Origin: Butyrivibrio sp. INlla18
GTDB lineage: Bacteria; Bacillota; Clostridia; Lachnospirales; Lachnospiraceae
Reading direction: 5' to 3'
NCBI RefSeq assembly: GCF_900103635.1
Contig: NZ_FMXK01000005.1
Coordinates: 186,001 to 250,000, forward strand
DNA: 64,000 bases
A program made the translations under genes and the position numbers. The notes beneath the pieces are model-generated. The model was given only the letters and a program-made list of their open reading frames with translations, was not told the DNA's origin and did not search any database. Positions 17,766-26,650 of this stretch are shown here, in pieces (position 1 is the first letter of the stretch; the number at the start of each line of letters is the position of its first letter).

Positions 17766-17794
17766 TTTACTTTTGGATTTATCTGTGATAATCT
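17766..17794 (+). promoter_or_regulatory. Likely promoter of the cold-shock gene
   Basis: TTTACT (17766-17771), 17 bases, TAATCT (17789-17794). It would leave a leader of about 60 bases, usual for csp genes. Both boxes are imperfect. Confidence 0.45.
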
Positions 17795-17862
17795 AAATTT
17801 GTTGTGGTAGTGTACTATTACAACAGAACGATTATTTTTTTATTTTTAGTGGAGGTATTACA

Positions 17863-18063
17863 ATGAACAAAGGTACTGTTAAGTGGTTCAACAACCAGAA
17901 GGGTTACGGCTTCATCTCAGACGAGGCTGGAAATGATGTATTCGTACATTATTCAGGACTCAACATGGAAGGTTTCAAGTCTCTCGAAGAGGGCGCTTCT
18001 GTAGAGTATGATGTAATCCAGGGCGAAAAGGGACCTCAGGCCGTAAACGTAAACAAGCTTTAA
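17863..18063 (+). CDS. Cold-shock protein
   Basis: This 66-residue single-domain RNA chaperone has the RNP1 motif KGYGFI and RNP2 motif VFVHYS of the Csp family and covers the whole OB fold. It binds single-stranded RNA and melts structure, often in growth as well as cold. The start codon follows GGAGG at normal spacing. It is a single-gene unit ended by the strong hairpin at 18159-18191. Confidence 0.97.
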   Translation: MNKGTVKWFNNQKGYGFISDEAGNDVFVHYSGLNMEGFKSLEEGASVEYDVIQGEKGPQAVNVNKL

Positions 18064-18158
18064 TTCTAGGAATTAAGCGCTATTAATCAGACTACAAAGT
18101 GCCTTATTCTAAGTATATATATATTTTGAATTTGCAATATTGTACCAATGATTAAGAG

Positions 18159-18191
18159 AAAAGAGATATCGATTCGATCGATATCTCTTTT
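18159..18191. terminator. Bidirectional terminator
   Basis: AAAAGAGATATCGAT pairs with ATCGATATCTCTTTT around a 3-base loop, with T runs on both strands. It serves the cold-shock gene and the leftward hisA gene. Confidence 0.93.
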
Positions 18192-18242
18192 TTTCGTTGC
18201 CTCTAAGTTTCCCATTATTAACATAAAAAACCCGCCAGATTA

Positions 18243-19016
18243 TTACTGGCAGGCCTTTACTATATCTTCTATTTTCAGTGAGCCGCCAAAGATTTCTAAG
18301 GCGCTACCTACTGTTACGTCTATCTTACTTTTACCAAGCTTTTTAAGCTGCTTAACATCAGAAATTGAATGTACGCCGCCAGCATAGGTAATTGGAAGCT
18401 TGGCCCATTTTCCTAATATAGCTGCCACATTCTCTTCTATTCCGTTTTGCTTGCCTTCTACGTCAGCTGCATGAACAAGTATCTCGTCGCAGTACTCAGA
18501 AAGTGTATCAAGAGTCTCAGCATTAAGTTCAACATCTGTCATCTTCTGCCATCTGTCAGTTACTATGTAGTACTTGTCATCCTGCGCTTTACAGGACAGA
18601 TCAAGGACTATACGTTCTTTGCCAACAGCCTTAACAAGCTTATTTAAGTTAGTGTAATTTATCTTACCATTTTTGAACACATAGGAAGTTACTATCACGT
18701 GAGAAGCACCGGCTTCAAGGAATTCTTGAGCATTATCAGCTGTTATGCCTCCACCTACCTGCAAGAGCCCAGGAGCCGTTTTAAGGGCCTCTAAAGCTTG
18801 TTTCTTGGTTCCTTCATAAAAGGGACTGTCTACAGGGTTAAGGAGGATGATATGACCTCCAGAAAGCCCCAGCGCCTTATACATATTTGCATAGAACGCC
18901 GCATCCTTGGTTGCTACAAAGTTCTCTCTGGCTACATCTCCTTGGTCCTTAAGCGAACTTCCAACTATCTGCTTTACTTTGCCGTTATGTATGTCTATAC
19001 AAGGTCTAAAGTTCAT
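18243..19016 (-). CDS. hisA: HisA isomerase of the eukaryotic (HIS6) type
   Basis: This 257-residue TIM-barrel protein is the ProFAR isomerase of histidine synthesis. Its motifs, CIDIHNGKVKQIVG, LLQVGGGI, VLDLSCKAQ, ILVHAADVEG and ITYAGGV, match fungal/plant HIS6 more closely than the usual bacterial HisA (recalled from family knowledge, not searched). Both catalytic acids are present: Asp8 in IDIHNG and the Asp in HAADVEG takes the second position. It lies 42 bases after dapB with no terminator between, so it should share the dapA-dapB message that starts with a lysine riboswitch. No other his gene is near. An AAGGA site precedes the ATG. Confidence 0.88.
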   Translation of the reverse strand: MNFRPCIDIHNGKVKQIVGSSLKDQGDVARENFVATKDAAFYANMYKALGLSGGHIILLNPVDSPFYEGTKKQALEALKTAPGLLQVGGGITADNAQEFLEAGASHVIVTSYVFKNGKINYTNLNKLVKAVGKERIVLDLSCKAQDDKYYIVTDRWQKMTDVELNAETLDTLSEYCDEILVHAADVEGKQNGIEENVAAILGKWAKLPITYAGGVHSISDVKQLKKLGKSKIDVTVGSALEIFGGSLKIEDIVKACQ

Positions 19017-19058
19017 CTGTGGTAAATCCTTATCACTTGCTTAGGTCTACAGTTACAA

Positions 19059-19814
19059 TTAGGCAAGGACATCGCTCATGTCGTACATTCCTGCTGCCTT
19101 ACCAGCAAGGTACTTAGCTGCTTCGATAGCTCCTTTGCCAAAAATAGCTCTTGAATATGCTCTGTGTGAAAGAGTTACAACTTCATCGTGACCAGCAAAG
19201 ATAACATCGTGGTCTCCTACAATTGTACCACCACGAACAGCAGAAATACCTATCTCTTTAACAGGTCTTTTCTCTCTTCTGGTGCTTCTATCATAAACAT
19301 ACTCATATTCATTATTAAGAGATTCATTGATGCTGTCTGCAAGAGCAATTGCTGTGCCGCTTGGTGCATCGAGCTTCTGATTGTGGTGCTTTTCAACGAT
19401 CTCAATATCAAAACCTGCTGCCGCAAAAAGAGGTGATACCTCCTTGAGGACCTTCAAAAGGGCATTTACACCAACAGACATGTTTGCTGATTTAAGCACT
19501 GCTACTTTTGTAGCTGTTTCTTTTACCTTAGAAAGCTGCTGCTCTGAAAGACCTGTTGAGCACAGTACAACAGGAATATTCCTTGCTACGCAGTGATCAA
19601 GAAGTCCGTCAACTGCTGATGCATTAGAAAAATCAACGATAACATCTGCATCTACATTGCACTCAGCAAGGCTCTTAAATACTGGGAAATCGTAACTATT
19701 CTCACCAAAAGCATCTACGCCTGCTACTACTTCGATCTCTGGATCTTCTTTTACGAGATCAATGATAACGTGACCCATACGGCCATTGCAGCCGTGCATA
19801 ATCATCTTTGTCAT
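19059..19814 (-). CDS. dapB: 4-Hydroxy-tetrahydrodipicolinate reductase
   Basis: DapB reduces the product of DapA with NAD(P)H in lysine and diaminopimelate synthesis. The 251-residue protein has the nucleotide motif HGCNGRMGHV, the catalytic EKHHNQKLDAPSGTA motif (residues about 150-164) and normal length. Its ATG lies one base after the dapA stop, with GGAGG nine bases upstream, so the two are translationally close. hisA follows. Confidence 0.96.
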   Translation of the reverse strand: MTKMIMHGCNGRMGHVIIDLVKEDPEIEVVAGVDAFGENSYDFPVFKSLAECNVDADVIVDFSNASAVDGLLDHCVARNIPVVLCSTGLSEQQLSKVKETATKVAVLKSANMSVGVNALLKVLKEVSPLFAAAGFDIEIVEKHHNQKLDAPSGTAIALADSINESLNNEYEYVYDRSTRREKRPVKEIGISAVRGGTIVGDHDVIFAGHDEVVTLSHRAYSRAIFGKGAIEAAKYLAGKAAGMYDMSDVLA

Positions 19815-19815
19815 C

Positions 19816-20706
19816 TTATCTTACCTCCAGACCAAACTTTACCATCTCTTCTCTGAGCTTAGCCTTATTTGCCTCTTCCATCTCTGTAAGTGGAAGACGA
19901 AGTGGGCCAGCCTCGATGCCGATCATCTTGAGAGCACTCTTTACAGGAATAGGATTAACCTCTGAGAAAAGAGCCTTCACAAGAGGAAGAGCCTTGAACT
20001 GGAGCTCTCTAGCTGCTGCATAATCTCCATCAAGACATTTCTGGCAGATCTCGTGAGTTTCACGAGGTGCTACGTTAGAAAGAACTGAGATAACGCCAAG
20101 TCCACCAACAGACATGATAGGAACGATCTCATCATCATTTCCTGAGTATAGATCGATGCATCCTTCTGCAAGCTGCATCATCCTGGATGTCTGAGCGATA
20201 TTACCTGTAGCATCCTTGATACCTACGATATTCTTGTGCTCCTTGCAAAGCTTAACAGCTGTCTCTGGAAGGATATTGCAGCCTGTTCTGCTAGGAACGT
20301 TATATAAAATGATTGGAATATTAATTGCATCTGCAACTGCACCAAAGTGTGCAAGAAGGCCATTCTGAGTAGCCTTATTATAGTATGGCGTTACCTGAAG
20401 GACTCCATCTGCACCGTATTCTTCAGCAATCTTAGAGAGCTTTACTGCTGTTTCTGTACAATTAGAACCTGTTCCTGCGATAACAGGAATTCTCTTGTTT
20501 ACCTTATCAATACAATATTTAACAACATCCATGTGTTCTTCTTCTGTCATGGTTGCTGCTTCGCCTGTGGTTCCGCAAACTATGATAGCATCTGTTCCGT
20601 TCTCGATCTGGAACTCGATAAGTCTTCCGAACTCTTCGTAGTTCACTTCTCCGTTTTCTTTGAATGGTGTTGCGATTGCAACTCCTGCTCCCTTAAAAAT
20701 TGCCAT
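19816..20706 (-). CDS. dapA: 4-Hydroxy-tetrahydrodipicolinate synthase
   Basis: DapA condenses pyruvate with aspartate semialdehyde. The 296-residue TIM-barrel enzyme shows GTTGEAATMTEEEH, the Tyr motif YYNKATQNGL and the Schiff-base lysine in VGIKDATGNI. I chose the ATG at 20706, which has AAGGAGG at ideal spacing, over an upstream in-frame start at 20742. It is the first gene behind the lysine riboswitch (20816-20976) and its terminator (20750-20774). Confidence 0.96.
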   Translation of the reverse strand: MAIFKGAGVAIATPFKENGEVNYEEFGRLIEFQIENGTDAIIVCGTTGEAATMTEEEHMDVVKYCIDKVNKRIPVIAGTGSNCTETAVKLSKIAEEYGADGVLQVTPYYNKATQNGLLAHFGAVADAINIPIILYNVPSRTGCNILPETAVKLCKEHKNIVGIKDATGNIAQTSRMMQLAEGCIDLYSGNDDEIVPIMSVGGLGVISVLSNVAPRETHEICQKCLDGDYAAARELQFKALPLVKALFSEVNPIPVKSALKMIGIEAGPLRLPLTEMEEANKAKLREEMVKFGLEVR

Positions 20707-20749
20707 TTTATCCTCCTTCTGGCTTTGGCGCACTATTTGCAATAGAAAA

Positions 20750-20774
20750 GGCCCATCAGATAATCTGATGGGCC
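20750..20774 (-). terminator. Terminator of the lysine riboswitch
   Basis: GGCCCATCAG and CTGATGGGCC pair around a short loop and are followed on the minus strand by TTTT. It sits between the aptamer and dapA, so lysine binding would favour termination before the gene. Confidence 0.93.
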
Positions 20775-20815
20775 GTATAAATCTAATTACAGCATGTACT
20801 ATAAATAAGCTGTTT

Positions 20816-20976
20816 GATAGCGCCCCATCTTGCGATGACAGTCATAAAGCTATTAACTTCATGCCCAAGTACTTAGTAAACAGGTACTAAGCCTTTCGGC
20901 GTATTCACCTTTTGTCCTGCTTCTCCTGTGCCTGACACATCCGCAGGATTACTCATTGAATTACGCAACCTCTATC
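20816..20976 (-). promoter_or_regulatory. Lysine riboswitch
   Basis: Read on the minus strand, the sequence opens with GATAGAGGTTGCG, has ATGAGTA, then GTGAATACGCCGAAAGG, CTTGGGC, GACTGTCATCG and closes with GGGGCGCTATC, whose end pairs with the opening GATAG to form P1. These are the conserved lysine-aptamer (L-box) segments in the right order. A terminator follows, upstream of dapA, so control should be by transcription attenuation. Confidence 0.93.
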
Positions 20977-21058
20977 TTTTTGTTTTCATTTTTTAAATAC
21001 TACACCAGCAGTCAAGCCTCTGTCAATAGATACGCATTTTTTACCATATTATTGGCAG

Positions 21059-22333
21059 TTATTCTGCGCCAGCGATGGTTACTCCCTCAATTCTGATAAC
21101 AGAAGGAACAAGATAACTATCGTACTGCTTCATTTCCTTAGAAAGCTTAACATCTTTAAGAAGCTCAGCAAGTGAGCCAGAAACAGATCCTCCAGTTACA
21201 GCAGTAACCTTATCTCCATCGTGATAGTAAGCAAGTCTGATCTCACCAGCAATATCTCCTGTGATGTCATCTACGCTGAAATCAGAAAATTCAACTGGTT
21301 CAAGGTAGCAACCTGTTCTGATCTCAGACTCAGGAGTGCTTCCTCCTTCAGCAACAAAGTTTCCTGCAATGAAAGAGTCTTTTATTCCAGTATAGTAGCA
21401 GTTCTGGCAATCTCCCCAGTAATTCTTGGCTACGTTATCTACTACAATATCCATATCGTGAACTTCTGCACCTTCTGAATCAACTGCAAAGTTCTTGGAG
21501 GAATTTGGAAGCTCCTTAAGAGCCTTGATGGTGATCTTGTCACCCTTAACGTCGGTAAAGATCTCTTTTCCTATCTCCCAATCTGAGTAACCAGCGTACT
21601 TGAGAGCAGCATTCATCTTGATAGCTACCCATGCGTAGATCTTGGCTGAATCCTCTGTAGAAAATACTACAGGAGCCTTATTAAGAGCTGGAGTTGGCTT
21701 AGTCTCAAGTCTGTCCTTACCAGTCTTTAAGGTTTCTGTGATCTCTTTTACAAGGTGCTCCTTGTCACAAGTTCCAGCCTTGTACATACGGTAGAGCTCA
21801 ATCTCATGCTCTTTGTTTCTGGCATTAACTACAACTTCTACCATTGAATTAGGATATGTGATAGTAACATCGATTCCCTCAGAGTTCACAAATCTTCTCT
21901 TGCAAGACTCAGCAAAGATCTCGTATGAATTGATGTCTTCGCCTGATGTCTCAGGAATCTGCTGCAGGGCTTCGATATAATCCTTAGCCATCTGCTTTGG
22001 ATCATATTCCTTGTTTGTAGTTGCTACCTGCTTTTTATTAAGCTCATAATATGGATTCTTAACAAAAGAAGCTCTCTCGCAAAGATCTGCAATGATCTTT
22101 GCAGCCTCTTCTTTTGTTGCAGTAGGAGCAATCTCCTCTGTTGCTTTTCCAAGGAACTTACCATCCTCAAGTTTCTTAAATACAGTAACTGTGATATGTT
22201 CTACGTCACGTACTCTGTTCTGATCGAGCTCGTGCTTGATGAAATAAAACTCCCACGCTTCTGTAACTATATCTGTAACACTCCAGGCATCAGCACTGGA
22301 CTTTTTTAATAACTCAATAATCTTATCAGTCAT
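21059..22333 (-). CDS. TldE/PmbA-type subunit of a metalloprotease
   Basis: This 424-residue protein is the non-catalytic partner of TldD in the TldD/TldE protease. It has the family fold (SEIRTGCYLEP, VDNVAKNYWGDCQN) and lacks the HExxxH zinc motif, as expected for TldE. In Enterobacteria the pair trims leader peptides of microcins; in Firmicutes its targets are mostly unknown, and no peptide or maturase gene is next to it here. It follows tldD after 14 bases with a GGGAGG site. Confidence 0.88.
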   Translation of the reverse strand: MTDKIIELLKKSSADAWSVTDIVTEAWEFYFIKHELDQNRVRDVEHITVTVFKKLEDGKFLGKATEEIAPTATKEEAAKIIADLCERASFVKNPYYELNKKQVATTNKEYDPKQMAKDYIEALQQIPETSGEDINSYEIFAESCKRRFVNSEGIDVTITYPNSMVEVVVNARNKEHEIELYRMYKAGTCDKEHLVKEITETLKTGKDRLETKPTPALNKAPVVFSTEDSAKIYAWVAIKMNAALKYAGYSDWEIGKEIFTDVKGDKITIKALKELPNSSKNFAVDSEGAEVHDMDIVVDNVAKNYWGDCQNCYYTGIKDSFIAGNFVAEGGSTPESEIRTGCYLEPVEFSDFSVDDITGDIAGEIRLAYYHDGDKVTAVTGGSVSGSLAELLKDVKLSKEMKQYDSYLVPSVIRIEGVTIAGAE

Positions 22334-22347
22334 GTTATCCTCCCCAT

Positions 22348-23781
22348 TTAGCCAAGTCTTGCTACTGCCTTAAGATATGGGCCACCATCTGAAACCTTTG
22401 CCCATTCCTTGTAGCCTTTGCCACAAGCTCCAGTACCAAATGAAACATAGTCATTACTTGCCATTGAGATTGATCCCAAAAGATCAGGTACATAGCCAGT
22501 AAGAACAACTGGTGCTACAACCTTTCCAGTAAGCTTACCATCGATGATCTCATAGCCTCTTGCGATGATACACTGGATTCCCCAATGCTTTGGATCCTCC
22601 ATTCCAGAGAACATTCCAGATAAAAGATATCCCTTCTTAACTGAAGCGATCATCTCTTCCTTTGTGCTATTACCACTATCGAACATTGTGTTTGTCATTC
22701 TTGTGTAAACCTTATGCTCGAAGTTTTCTCTTTTACCATTTCCAGTAGGCTTGATTCCAAGACGAAGCGCAGCAAGTGCATCGCATACACCAGTCTTAAG
22801 GATTCCCTTATCGATCTCGATAACATCGCCTGCGAGAGTTCCCTCATCATCAAAGGCGTAGCTGGCAACATCTTTTACGCAGTTAGCACCTTCGTGCATT
22901 GTTACAAGATCTGAACCTACACGCTTACCGATATATTCTGCTCCGAGAGCTCTCTTTTTAACGAACATATCCATCTCAACGCCATGACCAAAAGCTTCGT
23001 GGGCAATAAGACCTGAAACCTCTGGAGTAGTGATGATCTCATACTCGCCAGGAACAACTTTTCCTGCTCCAAGGTTATCCATGAGCTCTTTGTATGACTT
23101 ATCGATCTCAGCGCTTAAGTCATCAAAGATTGATGGACCTTCTCTATCAGATATGCCATTGTAAGCCATATCTGTTCTACCATTTCTAGCACCAACAAGC
23201 ATGACCGCTCCTTCTGAATAAACATAGCTCTGACGAAGGTCTCTGTTTGCTGTAAGGAACATCTTACAAACATGTGTAGACTGTGCTCTTAATGTGCAAT
23301 CAATGATCTCCTCTGAAAGAGCTACTGCCTTGTCACTAAAGCCCTGGAGCTTTTTCATAAGTGCATCAAGGTCAGTTTCCTCAGGAAGAGACTTAGTCTC
23401 CATCTCCACAAAAAGTTCTTCCTTGTCGTCATCAAGCTTTGCAGTGTTGAACACCTTAGTACTTGTAGCCTTTAATACATCAAGCTGCAAGTCTAAAGCT
23501 CTTTTGATCTTGTCTGCCATAGCTTCTACATTATCTGTATCAAACAGGTTAAAAGAATATTCGCTGTAAAGGCCATCCTTGTAAACCCTTACTACCGTTC
23601 CTCTCTCTGTCATAAGAGTTTTACCAGTGATACTCTTCATTCTCTGTGATGCTGACATGCTAAATCCAACAGAATCTGTTGAAAGAACGCTTACGTAATC
23701 GTAACTTTTTCCAAGAAGATCAATAAGCTTCTTAAGACCTGGTGCTATACCAGTTAAATATGATGAAAATCTAGCTTTCAT
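22348..23781 (-). CDS. tldD: TldD-type zinc metalloprotease subunit
   Basis: This 477-residue protein carries the zinc motif HEAFGH (about residue 265) of TldD, plus the downstream GGPYLKAVARLG end typical of the family. Together with the next gene's product it should form a heterodimeric protease that acts on unfolded peptides. I chose the ATG at 23781, which follows GGGGAGG, over a start seven codons upstream. The gene pair is divergent from typA. Confidence 0.92.
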   Translation of the reverse strand: MKARFSSYLTGIAPGLKKLIDLLGKSYDYVSVLSTDSVGFSMSASQRMKSITGKTLMTERGTVVRVYKDGLYSEYSFNLFDTDNVEAMADKIKRALDLQLDVLKATSTKVFNTAKLDDDKEELFVEMETKSLPEETDLDALMKKLQGFSDKAVALSEEIIDCTLRAQSTHVCKMFLTANRDLRQSYVYSEGAVMLVGARNGRTDMAYNGISDREGPSIFDDLSAEIDKSYKELMDNLGAGKVVPGEYEIITTPEVSGLIAHEAFGHGVEMDMFVKKRALGAEYIGKRVGSDLVTMHEGANCVKDVASYAFDDEGTLAGDVIEIDKGILKTGVCDALAALRLGIKPTGNGKRENFEHKVYTRMTNTMFDSGNSTKEEMIASVKKGYLLSGMFSGMEDPKHWGIQCIIARGYEIIDGKLTGKVVAPVVLTGYVPDLLGSISMASNDYVSFGTGACGKGYKEWAKVSDGGPYLKAVARLG

Positions 23782-23910
23782 TATTGTTCCTCCCCTTTCC
23801 ATAAACTTTCTCCATTATATGTACAAAGGACGCGCCTTAGCAATATATTTAACAGTTTTTTCAAAAAATTCTCATTAATATATAGTAGAGACTGTTTATG
23901 AATTTTTTGG

Positions 23911-23939
23911 TTGAAGAATAAAAAAACGCGTGATATACT
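23911..23939 (+). promoter_or_regulatory. Promoter of typA
   Basis: TTGAAG (23911-23916), 17 bases, TATACT (23934-23939), about 50 bases before the start codon. Confidence 0.75.
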
Positions 23940-23988
23940 ACATTAGTTTGGAAACAGTTTGGTTTTAATTATTTGAGGAGACAGTTTT

Positions 23989-25821
23989 ATGAAACAGACA
24001 AGAAATGATGTAAGAAACGTAGCTATCATCGCCCACGTTGACCATGGTAAGACAACTCTGGTTGACGGACTTCTTAGACAGAGCGGTGTATTCCGTGAAG
24101 GACAGGAAGTTGTAGAGAGAGTAATGGATTCCGGCGATATCGAAAAAGAGCGTGGAATTACAATCATGTCCAAGAATACTGCTATCACATATAAAGATAT
24201 CAAGATCAACATCATCGACACTCCTGGTCACGCTGATTTCGGTGGCGAGGTTGAGCGAGTTCTCAAGATGGTTAATGGTGTTATCCTTGTAGTTGACGCT
24301 TTCGAAGGACCTATGCCACAGACTAAGTTCGTTCTTGGTAAGGCAATGGACCTTGGTCTTCCAGTTATCGTATGTATCAACAAGATCGATAGACCAGAGG
24401 CTAGACCAAATGATGTTATCGACGAAGTACTTGAGCTTCTTATGGACCTTGGCGCAGATGACAATCAGCTTGATTGCCCATTCGTATTTGCTTCAGCTAA
24501 GGCAGGAACATCTTCTCTTTCACTAGATGAGCCTGGTAAGGATATGAAGCCTCTTCTTGATACTATCATCAACTACATTCCAGCTCCTGTTGGTGATCCT
24601 GATTCAAGCACACAGGTACTTATCAGCACGATCGACTACAACGAATACGTTGGACGTATCGGTGTAGGTAAGGTTGATAACGGTGTAGTTAAGGTTAACC
24701 AGGAAGTTGTTGTAGTTAACCACCACGAGCCAGAGAGACGTATCAAGACCAAGATCAGCAAGCTCTATGAGTATGAAGGACTTGGAAGAGTTGAAGTTCA
24801 GGAAGCTAAGATTGGTTCTATCGTAGCTATTTCTGGTATCGAAGATCTCAAGATCGGTGATACTCTTTGCTCAGTTGATAATCAGGTTGCTATTCCATTC
24901 CAGAAGATTTCAGAGCCTACAATCTCAATGAACTTCATTGTTAATGACTCTCCTCTTGCTGGACAGGAAGGTAAGTTCGTAACTAGCCGTCACCTTCGTG
25001 ACAGATTATATAGAGAGCTTAATACAGACGTTTCACTTCGTGTAGAAGAGACAGATTCAACAGACGTATTCAAGGTTTCAGGACGTGGTGAGCTTCACCT
25101 TTCAGTTCTTATCGAGACAATGCGTCGTGAAGGTTTCGAGTTCGCAGTAAGTAAGGCAGAGGTTATCTACCACACAGATGAAGCTGGTCACAAGCTCGAG
25201 CCTATGGAGAAGTGCTACATCGATGTTCCTGATGAGTTCTCAGGAAGCGTTATCCAAAAGCTCGGTGAGAGAAAGGGTGAGCTCGTAAACATGGGCGCTG
25301 GTAACGGCGGATATACACGTATCGAGTTCAGCATCCCATCACGTGGACTTATCGGTTACAGAGGTGAGTTCATGACAGATACAAAGGGTAACGGTATCAT
25401 CAATACTATTTTTGACGGATATGCTCCATACAAGGGAGATATGAACTATCGTAAGACAGGTTCTGTTATCGCATTCGAGACTGGTGAAGCTACAGCTTAT
25501 GGTCTTTTCAATGCTCAGGACCGTGGTACACTCTTTATCAAGACTGGTGACAAGGTTTACTCCGGAATGGTAATCGGCACAAGTGGTAAGTCAGAGGACG
25601 TTGAGGTTAACGTATGCAAGACCAAGCACCTCACAAACACAAGAACATCAGCATCTGATGAAGCTCTTAGACTTGTTCCACCTCGTGTAATGTCACTTGA
25701 GCAGTGCATCGAATTCATCGATACAGACGAGCTCCTTGAGGTTACACCTACAAGCCTTCGTATCAGAAAGAGAATCCTTGATCCTACACTTCGTAAGAGA
25801 GCTGGATTCAAGAAGCAGTAA
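23989..25821 (+). CDS. typA: Translational GTPase TypA/BipA
   Basis: This 610-residue ribosome-binding GTPase helps large-subunit assembly and stress growth. It starts with the G1 motif AHVDHGKTTL, has switch I with RGITI, G3 DTPGHAD and G4 NKID, and the elongation-factor-like domains III and V to the end. GAGGAG precedes the ATG. It is a single-gene unit with its own promoter and terminator. Confidence 0.97.
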   Translation: MKQTRNDVRNVAIIAHVDHGKTTLVDGLLRQSGVFREGQEVVERVMDSGDIEKERGITIMSKNTAITYKDIKINIIDTPGHADFGGEVERVLKMVNGVILVVDAFEGPMPQTKFVLGKAMDLGLPVIVCINKIDRPEARPNDVIDEVLELLMDLGADDNQLDCPFVFASAKAGTSSLSLDEPGKDMKPLLDTIINYIPAPVGDPDSSTQVLISTIDYNEYVGRIGVGKVDNGVVKVNQEVVVVNHHEPERRIKTKISKLYEYEGLGRVEVQEAKIGSIVAISGIEDLKIGDTLCSVDNQVAIPFQKISEPTISMNFIVNDSPLAGQEGKFVTSRHLRDRLYRELNTDVSLRVEETDSTDVFKVSGRGELHLSVLIETMRREGFEFAVSKAEVIYHTDEAGHKLEPMEKCYIDVPDEFSGSVIQKLGERKGELVNMGAGNGGYTRIEFSIPSRGLIGYRGEFMTDTKGNGIINTIFDGYAPYKGDMNYRKTGSVIAFETGEATAYGLFNAQDRGTLFIKTGDKVYSGMVIGTSGKSEDVEVNVCKTKHLTNTRTSASDEALRLVPPRVMSLEQCIEFIDTDELLEVTPTSLRIRKRILDPTLRKRAGFKKQ

Positions 25822-25834
25822 TTTTACTTATAAT

Positions 25835-25867
25835 AAAAGCCTACACCTTAAGGGGTGTAGGCTTTTT
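25835..25867 (+). terminator. Terminator of typA, possibly bidirectional
   Basis: AAAAGCCTACACC pairs with GGTGTAGGCTTTT around a small loop. T runs on both strands allow it to serve the leftward yigZ gene as well. Confidence 0.92.
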
Positions 25868-25890
25868 GATTGTCCTATCTATTATAGAAT

Positions 25891-26523
25891 TCAAAGTCTG
25901 TAATAATCTTTATCACCTTCTATGATCTGGAGCTGACCTTCGCATTTTTGTGTAAGGCCGCTCTTTATCTTGTCCAGATCACACTCTTTTACGCAGATAT
26001 CAAACTGTACCTGAGCTTCATATCTTGATTCTGCAATGGAGATATCATTCTGTCCCAGATAATACTGAACATTATTGACCATGTTGTAGCCAACTTCGAT
26101 AGTAAGCTTCTGGGCAAATACCATCTCTCCCACTTCGCAGTTTGCTATTCCTGCCTGAGCTGCCTGCGTGTAGGCTCTGACAAGTCCGCCAGTTCCCAAA
26201 AGTACCCCGCCAAAATATCTTGTGACTATGACTAGGGTATTAGTAAGTCCTGCGCCAGTTATAACTTCTAGGATTGGCTTGCCCGCAGTACCTGATGGCT
26301 CTCCATTATCGCTGCATCTGGTGTTCTCGCTGTTTTTACCAATAACATAGGCGTAGCAATTATGCCTAGCATCCCAGTATTTTTTGCTGATCTCTGCAAT
26401 CTTTTCCTCGGCCTGCTGCTGATTTTCTACTGCAAAGACATTAGCAATGAATCTGGATTTCTTTTCAACAATCTCGCCAGTTCCGTCTGAAATTACTACT
26501 TTGTAAGATTCTAAATTACTCAT
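25891..26523 (-). CDS. YigZ/IMPACT family protein
   Basis: This 210-residue protein has the IMPACT-type N-terminal domain with the signatures KKSRFIANV, DNGEPSGTAGKP and TRYFGGVLLGTGGLVRAY, and a C-terminal ferredoxin-like domain. The molecular role is unsettled; the eukaryotic relative inhibits Gcn2. I chose the ATG at 26523 over a TTG two codons earlier; neither has a clear ribosome site. It is divergent from the penicillin-binding protein gene. Confidence 0.9.
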   Translation of the reverse strand: MSNLESYKVVISDGTGEIVEKKSRFIANVFAVENQQQAEEKIAEISKKYWDARHNCYAYVIGKNSENTRCSDNGEPSGTAGKPILEVITGAGLTNTLVIVTRYFGGVLLGTGGLVRAYTQAAQAGIANCEVGEMVFAQKLTIEVGYNMVNNVQYYLGQNDISIAESRYEAQVQFDICVKECDLDKIKSGLTQKCEGQLQIIEGDKDYYRL

Positions 26524-26650
26524 GAGCAAAATTATAGCAGATTTATCCTACATATGTTACAAATCTTAAATTTAAAGCCCTTTTCTTTATTATATAGGGG
26601 ATGTATGATATACTAACTTGGTTAAATTGGATTTAAAGTGAGGTTTTTAT

